Part shown: piece by piece, positions 33,300 to 43,111 of the stretch
How positions within the stretch are numbered: position 1 is the first letter of the stretch
How the letters are laid out: the number at the start of each line of letters is the position of its first letter
Assembly (NCBI GenBank): GCA_949472775.1
Contig: CASWVG010000018.1
Coordinates: 1-44,648, forward strand
Source: an uncultured Lachnospiraceae bacterium
GTDB taxonomy: Bacteria; Bacillota; Clostridia; Lachnospirales; Lachnospiraceae
Direction of reading: 5' to 3'
Length of the DNA stretch: 44,648 bases
Notes under the pieces: model-generated
Database searches by the model: none
What the model saw: only the letters and a program-made list of their open reading frames with translations
Told to the model about the DNA's origin: nothing
Position numbers and translations under genes: made by a program

Positions 33300-33887
33300 A
33301 TGATGAAGAAAAGAACAGTAAAAGCACTGATTTGTGCAACACTTATGGCAATGAGCCTTTCCATGACTGCATGCGGCGGTTCTGATGATGCGGCTAAGAG
33401 CGCGGATACAGCGACAGAAGAAGCGGCTCCCGCAGAGGAAGAGGCACCTGCGCAGGAGGAAGCGCCTGCGGCTGAGGAGGAAGCTCCCGCAGAAGAGGAA
33501 GCGCCTGCGGCTGAGGAGGAGGCTCCGGCAGAGGAGGAGACCAGCGGACAGAAGACGTTGGAAGATTTTATGAAGGAAGATCCGGAGGCTGAGAAGCAGC
33601 TCCAGGAGCAGGCGGCAGCACAGGGCGATGACCAGATGGATATGTCCATTGAAATTAAGGGAAACGATGTGGTCTGTGTGGCTACATTTAAGGATTCTGT
33701 AGAGCTGCCGGAGGATGCGGCAGATGTGCTGAATGCAGGTATGGAAGAGCTGGGCAGCGCTTTTTCAGGTATTGCTGGTGTGCTTGATGATATGATCGGT
33801 GTTGAGAAGGGAACCGTGTCTTACGGGATCAGATACTGTGATGCAAATGGCAACGTTCTCGCAGAGGCAAGCTTCCGGGCTGAATAA
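33300..33887 (+). CDS. Lipoprotein with Glu/Ala/Pro repeats (DUF4854-like C-terminus)
   Basis: A 195-residue secreted lipoprotein. The signal peptide has basic MMKKR, a hydrophobic core and the lipobox SMTAC with the lipidated Cys25. Residues about 40-82 are a low-complexity spacer of EEAPAEE/EEAPAAEE units encoded by near-identical DNA. The C-terminal ~100 residues form a small domain (SIEIKGNDVVCVATFKD ... VSYGIRYCDANGNVLAEASF) similar, as far as I recall, to DUF4854-type domains of Lachnospiraceae lipoproteins. The repeat spacer probably acts as a wall-spanning stalk. Ribosome site GGAGGAG; the second ATG at 33303 is equally possible. Confidence 0.85.
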   Translation: MMKKRTVKALICATLMAMSLSMTACGGSDDAAKSADTATEEAAPAEEEAPAQEEAPAAEEEAPAEEEAPAAEEEAPAEEETSGQKTLEDFMKEDPEAEKQLQEQAAAQGDDQMDMSIEIKGNDVVCVATFKDSVELPEDAADVLNAGMEELGSAFSGIAGVLDDMIGVEKGTVSYGIRYCDANGNVLAEASFRAE

Positions 33888-33916
33888 AAGGAAATATTGC
33901 ATAATCAGGAGAAAAG

Positions 33917-33946
33917 AAGCCGGGTCAGAAATGATCCGGCTTTTTG
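33917..33946 (+). terminator. Terminator after the lipoprotein gene
   Basis: AAGCCGG-GTCA / TGAT-CCGGCTT stem and a run of five Ts. Confidence 0.85.
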
Positions 33947-33976
33947 ATGCGCAGACCCGCATAAGGAAGTTTTATA

Positions 33977-34005
33977 TTGAATTTTTTTCGCGAATAGTCT
34001 ATGAT
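33977..34005 (+). promoter_or_regulatory. Promoter for leuB
   Basis: TTGAAT (33977-33982), 17 bases, TATGAT (34000-34005). A second TATAAT lies at 34013. The 70-base leader contains a CGGCT...AGCCG hairpin with an inner AAGAT/ATCTT pair near 34040-34072 and no T-box. Confidence 0.6.
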
Positions 34006-34089
34006 GTAGAAGTATAATTTTGCATAAAAATAGATTGTCGGCTTAAAAGATGAGTGTATCTTGACAGCCGGTGCAGAACGGAGGAACCT

Positions 34090-35175
34090 ATGGAGTTAAA
34101 GATTACCTGTATTCCGGGAGACGGGATTGGACCGGAGATCGTGGCTGAGGCAAAGAAGACGCTTAACGCGGTGGCAGCAAAATACGGACATGACATGCAG
34201 TATACGGATATTCTGATGGGCGGCGCGTCCATCGATGTACATGGTGTGCCTTTGACGGACGAGGCGGTGGAGACCGCGCGGAGCGCGGATGCGGTGTTGA
34301 TGGGTTCGATCGGCGGCGACACAACCACGTCTCCATGGTATAAGCTTGCGCCGAACTTACGTCCAGAGGCAGGGCTTTTAGCGATCCGTAAGGCGTTAAA
34401 TCTTTTTGCCAATCTCCGCCCCGCGGTTTTATATGAGGAGCTTTCGGGCGCCTGCCCTCTGAAAACAGAAATTTCGGAAAAAGGTTTTGACATGCTGATT
34501 ATGCGGGAACTGACAGGCGGCCTGTACTTCGGTGAGAGAAGAACCACGGAGGAGAACGGCGTAAGGAAGGCGCTTGATACGCTGACTTATGATGAGAATG
34601 AGATCCGCAGGATTGCCATAAAGGGTTTTGATATTGCCAGAAAGAGAAAAAAGAAAGTGACCAGCGTGGATAAGGCGAATGTGCTGGATTCTTCCAGATT
34701 GTGGAGAGCTGTCGTGGAAGAGGTGGCGAAGGATTATCCCGATGTGACGCTGGAACATATGCTGGTGGACAACTGCGCGATGCAGCTTGTGAAAGATCCG
34801 GCACAATTTGACGTGATTCTGACAGAGAATATGTTTGGGGACATCTTGTCTGATGAGGCGAGCATGGTGACCGGCTCGATCGGTATGCTGGCGTCCGCCT
34901 CACTGAATGATACGAAATTTGGTCTGTATGAGCCAAGCCACGGCTCCGCGCCTGATATAGCAGGTAAAGATCTGGCAAATCCCATTGCGACAATCCTCTC
35001 GGCGTCCATGATGCTGCGCTACAGTTTTGATCTGGATAAGGAGGCGGACGCCATTGACAACGCCGTAAAACAGGTGCTTAAAGATGGTTATCGCACCGGT
35101 GATATTATGTCTGAAGGCTGCGAGCAGGTGGGCTGTAAAAAAATGGGCGATCTGATTGTGGAAAGAATTAAATAA
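34090..35175 (+). CDS. leuB: 3-isopropylmalate dehydrogenase
   Basis: A 361-residue NAD-dependent enzyme that oxidatively decarboxylates 3-isopropylmalate in leucine synthesis. Evidence: the N-terminal [12 protein letters not shown]; the substrate-specificity helix [17 protein letters not shown], where the Leu-rich form separates LeuB from isocitrate dehydrogenase; [14 protein letters not shown]; the metal-binding [13 protein letters not shown]; and the NAD-binding [21 protein letters not shown] at 34090 has GGAGGAACCT upstream; a longer ORF to 34054 lacks one. leuA, leuC and leuD are not in the window. A membrane glycosyltransferase follows four bases after the stop. Confidence 0.96.
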   Translation: MELKITCIPGDGIGPEIVAEAKKTLNAVAAKYGHDMQYTDILMGGASIDVHGVPLTDEAVETARSADAVLMGSIGGDTTTSPWYKLAPNLRPEAGLLAIRKALNLFANLRPAVLYEELSGACPLKTEISEKGFDMLIMRELTGGLYFGERRTTEENGVRKALDTLTYDENEIRRIAIKGFDIARKRKKKVTSVDKANVLDSSRLWRAVVEEVAKDYPDVTLEHMLVDNCAMQLVKDPAQFDVILTENMFGDILSDEASMVTGSIGMLASASLNDTKFGLYEPSHGSAPDIAGKDLANPIATILSASMMLRYSFDLDKEADAIDNAVKQVLKDGYRTGDIMSEGCEQVGCKKMGDLIVERIK

Positions 35176-35179
35176 TAAC

Positions 35180-36820
35180 ATGAGTTATTTTGCGAAGAGT
35201 TTTGGCGGAAAGGGTACGGCATATTTTGTGGCTGGCAAAAAGCGTGAGATAAACAGGGAAGATATGGTTTTTTGTCTGTTTTTTCTCACAATGGCAGTTT
35301 ATTATGGGAGAAGGATGTTTCTTCTGACGCCATGGTACGACGAGCTGTATACTTATTACTATTTTATCAGCAGGGGACCGGTGTATGCGGCGATTCACTG
35401 GCCGCTCCCCAATAATCATGTGGGATATTCCACGTTGTCGGCATGTCTGGGGATATTTGGATGTGCGCCGGTGGCTCTGCGTGGTGTATCCTATCTATGC
35501 AGCATGGGCAGTCTGGTACTCCTGTACCGTCTTTCCAGAAAATACCTTATGGAGGAGATTGCACTCATTCCCGTGTTTCTCTTTGCTGGCATGTATATGG
35601 TCAACCAGCTTGCTGTGCAGGGCAGAGGGTACGCGCTCGTGACGTTCTGTTATCTTCTGGCTTTGCTGTCGCTTTACGCGATTGTGGCTGAAAAGAAAAA
35701 TAGCAGGTGTAATTATATTGCGTTCGGGGCATCGCTTGTGATTGCACTATGGGCGATTCCGAGCAGTCTGTATGTGGTGATGCCGGTCTGCATGATCGGG
35801 GGCTTTTTGCTCCTTCTTGACAGGGATTACAGGCGGCTCCTGTGGCTGGTCATCGCGTCACTTGTCAGTGCGGCGTGCACGGCAGGACTTTACGGCATTT
35901 TGTGGCTGGCGATCGGATCTAATCTGCTTTCCAAGACGCCAGACGGACCTTTTTATACGGCGGGACATATTGACATCATTCTCCATGCACCGTTTCGGGC
36001 ACTGCAGGAGGGAATAGATTGCATGCTTGCCACGCCTTATATTCAGAGTATGTCGAGGCAGGAATTTTGGGGACAGGCGGGTCACTGGCTGAAAACACTG
36101 TTTGGGTCGCAGCTTTCGCCATGGTCCGGATTTTTCGGAAACGGTATGTGTATTCTTTTGCTGACCGGGCTTCTTGCGGCGGCAGTCTGTCTGTATAGGA
36201 AACCGAAAAAAGTGTTTTGGGAATGGTACTTTATTCTGACGGCGGTGTTGCTTGCGCTTGCCCTTGTGATCCAGTGCAAGCTCCCCTATCAGAGAGTGTT
36301 TTCTTTCCTCGGCGTGTGGGCGGCGCTACTGACCGGATGGATGGTGCAGCGGCTGATGTCGCTTCTGGAGAGACTGCCCGACGGCCGATACAAGGGTGGA
36401 ATAAAGAAAGGATGCAGGTGGCTGGCCTATATGGCAGCGGGTGTGTCGTGGGCTTTTGTGCTGGCGGATATGACGGCGTACAGTATGAGGGATGAACTGC
36501 TTGCCGATGCCTATGAGCAGATTGTGATAGAAGATACGGATATAGTGGCGGTGACGGACTGTGACCAGGAGTATCTGCTTTTGTATCTCTATGGTATCCG
36601 GGATGAGCAGATTACGAGGAATATAGAGGAAGCGGATATTGTTCTTCTGGATAAGGTGCTTCTGGGACTGCCCTACGGTTACAGGGAGGCGCCGGAAGAG
36701 TGGAAGTTTTATCTCACGGCGGCGGATGTGGAGTCCAGACGCTCTTATATAGAAGAAAATATGACGCAGGTTTATGAAAACTGGCAGATGGTATTATTGG
36801 AAGCTAAGCGTGGGCAATAG
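35180..36820 (+). CDS. GT-C fold membrane glycosyltransferase-like protein
   Basis: A 546-residue polytopic membrane protein with about 11 hydrophobic helices. The first loop has PWYDELYTYYYF with the acidic pair Asp54-Glu55, typical of GT-C lipid-phosphate-sugar transferases of the PMT/ArnT (GT39-like) type, followed by a GYST/ALRGVSYL region. The C-terminal ~80 residues are soluble. The family transfers sugars from polyprenyl-phosphate donors onto proteins, lipids or wall polymers outside the membrane; the acceptor here is unknown. The start ATG is four bases after the leuB stop and its nearest SD (GGAAAGA) is inside leuB, so translation is probably coupled to leuB. It lies between leucine and isoleucine/valine genes, with no metabolic link apparent. 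Confidence 0.75.
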   Translation: MSYFAKSFGGKGTAYFVAGKKREINREDMVFCLFFLTMAVYYGRRMFLLTPWYDELYTYYYFISRGPVYAAIHWPLPNNHVGYSTLSACLGIFGCAPVALRGVSYLCSMGSLVLLYRLSRKYLMEEIALIPVFLFAGMYMVNQLAVQGRGYALVTFCYLLALLSLYAIVAEKKNSRCNYIAFGASLVIALWAIPSSLYVVMPVCMIGGFLLLLDRDYRRLLWLVIASLVSAACTAGLYGILWLAIGSNLLSKTPDGPFYTAGHIDIILHAPFRALQEGIDCMLATPYIQSMSRQEFWGQAGHWLKTLFGSQLSPWSGFFGNGMCILLLTGLLAAAVCLYRKPKKVFWEWYFILTAVLLALALVIQCKLPYQRVFSFLGVWAALLTGWMVQRLMSLLERLPDGRYKGGIKKGCRWLAYMAAGVSWAFVLADMTAYSMRDELLADAYEQIVIEDTDIVAVTDCDQEYLLLYLYGIRDEQITRNIEEADIVLLDKVLLGLPYGYREAPEEWKFYLTAADVESRRSYIEENMTQVYENWQMVLLEAKRGQ

Positions 36821-36934
36821 GAGTGCAGGTCTGCGCTGGACGGAGTGCGCATTTGATTTCAACGGACAGGATAGCGAAAAATTGGAGAGCACGAAGCGGT
36901 TGGATTTTTGAGTGATAAAGGAGGAGAAAAAACA

Positions 36935-38605
36935 ATGAGAAGTGACAACGTGAAAGCGGGTACCCAGCAGGCGCCCCACAGAAGTTTATTTAATGCCCTC
37001 GGATTCACACAGGAGGAGATGAAGAAACCTATGATAGGTATAGTCAGTTCCTACAATGAGATTGTGCCCGGGCATATGAATCTGGATAAAATTGTGGACG
37101 CGGTGAGACTTGGTGTGGCAGAGGCTGGCGGTGTGCCTGTGGTGTTCCCGGCGATCGCGGTCTGCGACGGTATTGCCATGGGGCATATCGGCATGAAGTA
37201 TTCGCTTGTGACCCGCGATCTGATTGCGGATTCCACGGAATGTATGGCGTTGGCGCATCAGTTTGACGCGCTTGTGATGGTGCCAAACTGCGATAAGAAT
37301 GTGCCCGGTCTTTTGATGGCGGCGGCGCGTATCAATGTGCCCACGGTCTTTGTATCAGGCGGTCCTATGCTTGCGGGACATGTGAAGGGGCAAAAGAGGA
37401 GTCTGTCTTCCATGTTTGAGGCGGTTGGCTCCCATGCGGCGGGGACGATCACGGACGAGGAGCTTCTGGAGTTCGAGGAGAAGACCTGTCCGACCTGCGG
37501 TTCCTGTTCGGGTATGTATACGGCAAATTCCATGAACTGTCTGACCGAGGCGCTTGGTATGGGGCTTCGCGGCAACGGCACGATCCCTGCGGTCTATTCC
37601 GAGCGCATCAAGCTGGCGAAACATGCGGGTATGGCAGTGATGAATCTGCTGGAAAAGAATATCAGACCGAGGGATATCATGACGAAGGACGCGATTTTAA
37701 ATGCGCTCACGGTGGATATGGCGCTGGGCTGTTCCACCAACTCCATGCTGCATCTGCCGGCGATCGCCCATGAGGTAGGCTTTGACTTTGACATTGCTTT
37801 CGCCAATGAGATCAGCGAGAAGACCCCCAATGTATGCCATCTGGCTCCGGCAGGTCCCACTTATATGGAAGATCTGAACGAGGCGGGCGGTGTTTACGCG
37901 GTGATGAAGGAGCTTGCGGATATCGGACTGCTCCACACGGACTGCATGACGGTGACAGGAAGTACGATCGGCGAGAACATCAAGGATGCCGTTAATAAAA
38001 ATACAGATGTTATCAGAACTGTGGAAAATCCTTACAGCAAGACCGGCGGTCTCGCAGTCTTAAAGGGGAATCTTGCGCCTGACGGCAGCGTGGTGAAGCG
38101 CTCTGCCGTGGTGGAGGAGATGATGGTCCACGAAGGTCCCGCACGTGTCTTTGAATGCGAGGAGGACGCGATCGCGGCGATCAAGGGTGGTAAGATTGTG
38201 GCGGGCGACGTGGTTGTGATCCGCTATGAGGGACCGAAAGGGGGCCCTGGTATGCGGGAGATGCTCAATCCCACCTCAGCGATTGCGGGCATGGGACTCG
38301 GCTCCAGTGTGGCGCTGATTACAGACGGCCGTTTTTCCGGCGCATCCAGAGGCGCGTCTATCGGACATGTATCGCCCGAGGCGGCGGTGGGCGGTCCCAT
38401 CGCGCTGGTGGAAGAGGGCGATATCATCAGCATCGACATTCCGAATATGAAGCTGGATGTGAAGATATCGGATGAAGAGATGGCGGCGAGAAAAGCGAAG
38501 TGGCAGCCCAGAGAGCCGAAGGTGACAAGCGGGTATCTGTCCAGATACCGTGAGATGGTGACAAGCGGCAACAGGGGTGCGATTCTGGAGACGTGTGAAG
38601 CTTGA
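36935..38605 (+). CDS. ilvD: Dihydroxy-acid dehydratase
   Basis: A 556-residue Fe-S dehydratase for valine, isoleucine and leucine precursors. Cluster-ligand regions are [11 protein letters not shown] and [35 protein letters not shown] and [18 protein letters not shown] flank them. The C-terminal barrel has the family [28 protein letters not shown] and [13 protein letters not shown]. Length matches (about 555). ATG at 36935 has AAAGGAGGAG upstream; the ORF extension to 36908 overlaps that site. The ilvB gene follows 42 bp downstream. Confidence 0.97.
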   Translation: MRSDNVKAGTQQAPHRSLFNALGFTQEEMKKPMIGIVSSYNEIVPGHMNLDKIVDAVRLGVAEAGGVPVVFPAIAVCDGIAMGHIGMKYSLVTRDLIADSTECMALAHQFDALVMVPNCDKNVPGLLMAAARINVPTVFVSGGPMLAGHVKGQKRSLSSMFEAVGSHAAGTITDEELLEFEEKTCPTCGSCSGMYTANSMNCLTEALGMGLRGNGTIPAVYSERIKLAKHAGMAVMNLLEKNIRPRDIMTKDAILNALTVDMALGCSTNSMLHLPAIAHEVGFDFDIAFANEISEKTPNVCHLAPAGPTYMEDLNEAGGVYAVMKELADIGLLHTDCMTVTGSTIGENIKDAVNKNTDVIRTVENPYSKTGGLAVLKGNLAPDGSVVKRSAVVEEMMVHEGPARVFECEEDAIAAIKGGKIVAGDVVVIRYEGPKGGPGMREMLNPTSAIAGMGLGSSVALITDGRFSGASRGASIGHVSPEAAVGGPIALVEEGDIISIDIPNMKLDVKISDEEMAARKAKWQPREPKVTSGYLSRYREMVTSGNRGAILETCEA

Positions 38606-38647
38606 AAAATAATAAATGTAATTTTATAACAGGCAGGAGGAGAAAAC

Positions 38648-40330
38648 ATGGTATTGACAGGTGCGCAGATTGTAGTGGAATGTCTGAAGGAGCAGGGAGT
38701 GGACACCGTGTTCGGTTATCCCGGCGGCACGATTTTAAATGTGTATGACGCATTATATCAGCACAGCGAGGAAATCAAACATATTTTGACGTCCCATGAG
38801 CAGGGGGCGGCACACGCGGCGGACGGCTACGCCAGAGCTACCGGCAGGGTGGGCGTCTGTCTGGCAACCAGTGGTCCGGGCGCGACCAATCTTGTGACGG
38901 GAATCGCGACGGCTTATATGGATTCGGTGCCGATGGTGGCGATTACATGTAACGTAAATCTTCCCCTTCTCGGAAAGGACTCCTTCCAGGAGGTGGATAT
39001 CGCGGGAATCACAATGCCGATCACAAAGCATAATTATATAGTAAAGGATGTTAATATCCTCGCGGATACGCTCAGAAAGGCATTTGCCATTGCCAGAAGC
39101 GGCAGACCCGGCCCGGTGCTTGTGGATATCACGAAGGACGTGACGGCAAACGCCTGCGAGTATGAGAAGAAGACGCCGGAGAAGGCAAAGAAACCGGGAC
39201 GTTATACGGAGGAAGAACTGACAGAGGCGGTAAGCCTTCTGGAGAACGCGAAAAAGCCTTTTATCTATGTGGGCGGCGGCGCGGTCATCTCTGAGGCATA
39301 CGAGGAAGTGCGGACTTTTGCAAATCTTGTGGACGCTCCTGTGTGTGACACGCTGATGGGCAAGGGTGTGATGGACGGTCATGACGACAGATACACGGGC
39401 ATGATCGGTATGCACGGTACGAAGACCTCCAATTTCGGTGTCAGCGAGTGTGATCTGTTGATTGCCCTCGGTGCGCGTTTCTCAGACCGTGTGGTGGGAA
39501 ACCCGAAAAGATTTGCGGAGCACGCAAAGGTGCTGCACATCGACGTGGACGCGGCGGAGATCAATAAGAACATTAAGACAGACGTTTCGCTGGTGGGAGA
39601 CTTAAAGGAAGTACTTACAAGACTGAACGAAAGACTTTCCAGGCAGTCCCACGGGGAGTGGATGGCGCATATTGCGGAACTGAAACAGAAATATCCTCTC
39701 AATTATGACGAAGCCGCGCTTTCCTGCCCATATATTATAGAGGAGATCGACCGGGTAACCGGCGGCAGCGCTATCATCACGACGGATGTGGGACAGCATC
39801 AGATGTGGGCGGCACAGTATTACAAATATTCCAGCCCCCGTACACTGCTCACTTCTGGTGGACTGGGCACTATGGGGTATGGGCTCGGCGCATGTATCGG
39901 CGCCAAGATGGGGCAGCCCGATAAAATCTGCATCAATATCGCGGGGGACGGCTGTTTCCGCATGAATATGAACGAACTGGCGACGGCAAGCCGCTACAAT
40001 ATACCGATTATCCAGGTGGTCATCAACAACCATGTGCTTGGAATGGTCAGACAGTGGCAGACTCTGTTTTACGGGAAGCGCTACTCCCAGACGATTCTGG
40101 ACGACGGTGTGGATTTCTGCAAGGTAGCCGAAGGACTTGGCTGTGAGGCAATCCTCGTGACGAAGAAGGAGGAAGTGGCTCCTGCCGTCGAGAAGGCAAT
40201 CGCGTTAAAGAAACCCGTGTTATTAAACTGCCTGATACCGGAGGATGACAAGGTATTTCCCATGGTACCTGCAGGCGCGCCCATCAGTGAGGCCTTTGAC
40301 GCGGAGGATCTCGAGGCGGGTGAAGAGTAA
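38648..40330 (+). CDS. ilvB: Acetolactate synthase, large (catalytic) subunit
   Basis: A 560-residue TPP enzyme that condenses pyruvate with pyruvate or 2-oxobutyrate. The activating Glu51 is in SHEQGAAHAADGYARATG. The central FAD domain includes GARFSDRVVGNP. The C-terminal TPP motif is GDGCFRMNMNELATA...NN. ATG at 38648 follows GGAGGAGAAAAC. Usually a small regulatory subunit (ilvN/ilvH) follows; here an L,D-transpeptidase gene starts 21 bp downstream instead, so the regulatory subunit must be encoded elsewhere or be absent. ilvC is also not in the window. Confidence 0.96.
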   Translation: MVLTGAQIVVECLKEQGVDTVFGYPGGTILNVYDALYQHSEEIKHILTSHEQGAAHAADGYARATGRVGVCLATSGPGATNLVTGIATAYMDSVPMVAITCNVNLPLLGKDSFQEVDIAGITMPITKHNYIVKDVNILADTLRKAFAIARSGRPGPVLVDITKDVTANACEYEKKTPEKAKKPGRYTEEELTEAVSLLENAKKPFIYVGGGAVISEAYEEVRTFANLVDAPVCDTLMGKGVMDGHDDRYTGMIGMHGTKTSNFGVSECDLLIALGARFSDRVVGNPKRFAEHAKVLHIDVDAAEINKNIKTDVSLVGDLKEVLTRLNERLSRQSHGEWMAHIAELKQKYPLNYDEAALSCPYIIEEIDRVTGGSAIITTDVGQHQMWAAQYYKYSSPRTLLTSGGLGTMGYGLGACIGAKMGQPDKICINIAGDGCFRMNMNELATASRYNIPIIQVVINNHVLGMVRQWQTLFYGKRYSQTILDDGVDFCKVAEGLGCEAILVTKKEEVAPAVEKAIALKKPVLLNCLIPEDDKVFPMVPAGAPISEAFDAEDLEAGEE

Positions 40331-40351
40331 TTTTTATGTGAAGGTCAGGTT

Positions 40352-41749
40352 ATGAAGAGATTACTAAAGCATATGGCGGTCATACTGGGTATTGCCACAG
40401 TCAGTCTGATGGCGACCTATGTGGGACTTGCCGTGTATTACCACAACGCGTTTATCTATGGAACATGGATCAACGGGATCTACTGCACCGGCAGGAGCAT
40501 TCAGGAGGTAAACGACGAGCTGGTAAAGGATTTCACTTATGACGGTGTTACCGTGGAAGACAAGGACGGTGGCCGCTATGTGATATCAGCGGAGGAAATT
40601 TCATATCAGTTTGATTTTAAAAAAGCGCTGGAGATTTATCAGAAACGACAGAATCCATGGATGTGGATAGACAGTCTGTCCGGCGGGCATAGGGTGGAGC
40701 TTATACCGGTGGTGTCCTATGACCAGAAGGCATTTGAATCCTGTTTTGCAAATCTGCCGTTCTGTCAGAATGAACGGACAGAAAAAGAACGCAGGGTGGC
40801 GATTTGCCGGACGCCGCAGGGGTATGAACTGGTGAATGAGCGGACGGATGTGCTTTTTACCGAGAAGGCCAGAGCAGTGGTGCTTGCAGCGATTGAGTCT
40901 TCAGAGAGCGAAGTTTCCCTTGTTGAAGAAGGATGCTATCATGATCTGGAACTGACGGCGCAAATGAGGGAAACACTGGAGATCTGGAACAAACTGGAGC
41001 GTTTTCAAGACTGCGGCATTGTTTACCGGATGGGGGAAGAGGAAATTCCTGTGGATGCGTCCGTCGTCTGTGACTGGATTGCACTCGATAATAACGGCCG
41101 TTTTTTATTCGATGAGTCGGGCGGCTTTCAACTGAAGGAAGATGCCATAGAGGATTTTGTAAAGGCGCTTGCGGCAAAATATGACACTGTGGGCGCAAGC
41201 AGACAGTTTCTGTCCACCAGAGGGGATGTGGTGACGGTGGAAGGCGGTCTCTACGGCAATAAAATAGACCAGGAGGCGGAGAAAGCCTATCTGACACAAG
41301 CCTTTTATGCGGGGAAGAGAGAGGTGCACGAGCCTGTCTACACGCAGGAAGCGTGGAAGAAAGGCAGCGAGGACATCGGATCTACTTATATCGAAATAGA
41401 TATGGGAGAGCAGAAGATGTACTATTACGTGGACGGCGTTTTAACGATAGATACACCGATCGTGACGGGAAATACATCCCGCAGGATGGGGACGCCCTCC
41501 GGAGTCAATTTTGTGTACGCAAAGCAGGAAAACCGCATTCTGCGGGGCGCGAACTACGCTTCCCACGTGGACTTCTGGATGCCGGTGAAGGGAAATATCG
41601 GTATTCACGATGCGGCATGGCGGGGAAAGTTCGGCGGCACCATTTACCAGACCAACGGCTCCCACGGCTGCATCAATACCCCACGCGCGGCGATGGAGCA
41701 GCTTTTCGACATGGCGGAAGTGGGGACGCCGGTGGTGATGTTCTATTAA
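40352..41749 (+). CDS. L,D-transpeptidase (YkuD domain) with PG-binding domain
   Basis: A 465-residue membrane-anchored transpeptidase that makes 3-3 crosslinks in peptidoglycan or attaches wall proteins. One TM helix (about 9-30) is followed by an extracellular region of about 300 residues, resembling the PG_binding_4 repeats common in clostridial L,D-transpeptidases (GTWINGIYCTGRSIQEVNDEL-type starts, with DGV and YVISAEEI). The C-terminal YkuD domain has the catalytic His/Cys motif HDAAWRGKFG and GSHGCINTP with nucleophile Cys440. It starts 21 bp after ilvB. The active site is intact. Confidence 0.9.
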   Translation: MKRLLKHMAVILGIATVSLMATYVGLAVYYHNAFIYGTWINGIYCTGRSIQEVNDELVKDFTYDGVTVEDKDGGRYVISAEEISYQFDFKKALEIYQKRQNPWMWIDSLSGGHRVELIPVVSYDQKAFESCFANLPFCQNERTEKERRVAICRTPQGYELVNERTDVLFTEKARAVVLAAIESSESEVSLVEEGCYHDLELTAQMRETLEIWNKLERFQDCGIVYRMGEEEIPVDASVVCDWIALDNNGRFLFDESGGFQLKEDAIEDFVKALAAKYDTVGASRQFLSTRGDVVTVEGGLYGNKIDQEAEKAYLTQAFYAGKREVHEPVYTQEAWKKGSEDIGSTYIEIDMGEQKMYYYVDGVLTIDTPIVTGNTSRRMGTPSGVNFVYAKQENRILRGANYASHVDFWMPVKGNIGIHDAAWRGKFGGTIYQTNGSHGCINTPRAAMEQLFDMAEVGTPVVMFY

Positions 41750-41811
41750 CAGTTCAGCCAGAGCGAACTGGCGCGGCTGAGCGTCCGTGCCGGCATTATT
41801 TAACAAAGTAA

Positions 41812-41840
41812 TTGACTAAAGCGTCCGAAGGGCGTAAAAT
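41812..41840 (+). promoter_or_regulatory. Promoter for serC
   Basis: TTGACT (41812-41817), 17 bases, TAAAAT (41835-41840), 50 bases before the GTG of serC. Confidence 0.75.
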
Positions 41841-41890
41841 GAAATTTGGTTTTTGTAAACGGCAACGAATGAGGACGGGAGGAGAGAAAA

Positions 41891-42973
41891 GTGTCCAGAG
41901 TGTATAATTTTTCAGCGGGACCCGCGGTTTTACCGGAAGAGGTGCTAAAAGAGGCTGCGGAGGAGATGCTTGATTACAAGGGATCAGGGATGTCGGTCAT
42001 GGAGATGAGCCATCGGTCGAATGTGTATGACACGATCATCAAGGAGGCCGAGGCGGACCTGCGCACGCTCCTTAACATTCCCGATAACTATAAGGTACTG
42101 TTTTTACAGGGCGGCGCAAGCCTGTTGTTTGCGTCGGTTCCCATGAATCTGATGAAGAACCGTAAAGCGGGATATATCCTGACCGGACAGTGGGCGAAGA
42201 AGGCTTTTGCGGAGGCGAAGATTTATGGGGAGGCGGTGGAACTTGCCTCTTCTGCGGATGAGACGTTTTCCTATATTCCGGATTGTTCCGATCTTCCTAT
42301 AACAGATGATATGGATTATGTCTACATCTGTGAGAACAATACGATCTACGGAACCAAATATCATACCCTGCCGGATACGAAGGGAAAGATTCTCGTCTCC
42401 GACGTGTCATCCTGTTTCCTGTCGGAGCCTATGGATGTGACGAAGTACGGTCTGGTATACGCGGGCGTGCAGAAAAATGTGGGACCCGCGGGCACACAGG
42501 TCGTTATCATCAGGGAGGATTTGCTGACGGACGATGTGCTCCCCGGCACGCCTACCATGATGAAGTTTAAAGTACATGCGGACAATGATTCCCTGTACAA
42601 TACGCCTCCCTGCTACGGTATCTATATCTGCGGCAAGGTGTTCAAGTGGCTTCTGAAAAACGGCGGTCTCGAGGCGATGAAGGCATTAAACGAGAAGAAG
42701 GCGAAGATTCTCTATGACTTCCTCGACGAGAGCAAGCTTTTCAAGGGCACGGTCAGAAAAGAGGACAGATCCCTCATGAATGTGCCTTTCGTGACGGGCA
42801 ACGAGGAGACGGACGCCAAATTCATCAAGGAGGCGACGGCTGCCGGATTCGTGAATCTGAAGGGACACAGAACCGTGGGCGGTATGCGCGCGAGCATTTA
42901 CAATGCCATGCCTGTGGAAGGTGTGGAGAAGCTGGTTGCGTTCATGAGAGAGTTTGAAAAAGAAAACGCCTAA
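41891..42973 (+). CDS. serC: Phosphoserine aminotransferase
   Basis: A 360-residue PLP enzyme that converts 3-phosphohydroxypyruvate and glutamate to phosphoserine. The N-terminus YNFSAGPAVLPEEVL is diagnostic. The PLP Lys is Lys195 in GVQKNVGPAGT, preceded by DVSSCFLSEP. The C-terminal RTVGGMRASIYNAMP carries the substrate-binding Arg. Start codon is GTG at 41891 with GGGAGGAGAG upstream; there is no in-frame ATG at the family start. It is followed by serA 138 bp downstream. A serB gene is not present in the window. Confidence 0.97.
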   Translation: MSRVYNFSAGPAVLPEEVLKEAAEEMLDYKGSGMSVMEMSHRSNVYDTIIKEAEADLRTLLNIPDNYKVLFLQGGASLLFASVPMNLMKNRKAGYILTGQWAKKAFAEAKIYGEAVELASSADETFSYIPDCSDLPITDDMDYVYICENNTIYGTKYHTLPDTKGKILVSDVSSCFLSEPMDVTKYGLVYAGVQKNVGPAGTQVVIIREDLLTDDVLPGTPTMMKFKVHADNDSLYNTPPCYGIYICGKVFKWLLKNGGLEAMKALNEKKAKILYDFLDESKLFKGTVRKEDRSLMNVPFVTGNEETDAKFIKEATAAGFVNLKGHRTVGGMRASIYNAMPVEGVEKLVAFMREFEKENA

Positions 42974-43011
42974 GAGATAATATTTAAAATAACGGATGTA
43001 ACATAAAGGGC

Positions 43012-43046
43012 GTTCGCGAGAAGAATGAGATTGCGCATTCGTCGCT
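43012..43046 (+). repeat. Possible decayed fragment of the GGAGAATG hairpin
   Basis: TTCGCGAGAAGAATG followed by CATTCGTCGC resembles TTCGCGTAGGAGAATG...GGCATTCTCCGC of the 20.1-kb array in order and spacing. Its short stem GAATG/CATTC remains. Homology is a guess. Confidence 0.3.
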
Positions 43047-43077
43047 TACAGAATGGCGATCATGAATTGCAGATGCA

Positions 43078-43086
43078 TGCTATAAT
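43078..43086 (+). promoter_or_regulatory. Extended -10 promoter for serA
   Basis: TGCTATAAT, a perfect -10 with a TGn extension, 26 bases before the serA ATG. No -35 is visible. Confidence 0.5.
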
Positions 43087-43111
43087 AAATGAGTAAAGGA
43101 AGGCAGTACAA

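Noticed and set aside
34019-34089. T-box or peptide attenuator for leuB
   Set aside because: No T-box sequence, no leucine-rich leader peptide and no terminator; only a short imperfect hairpin.
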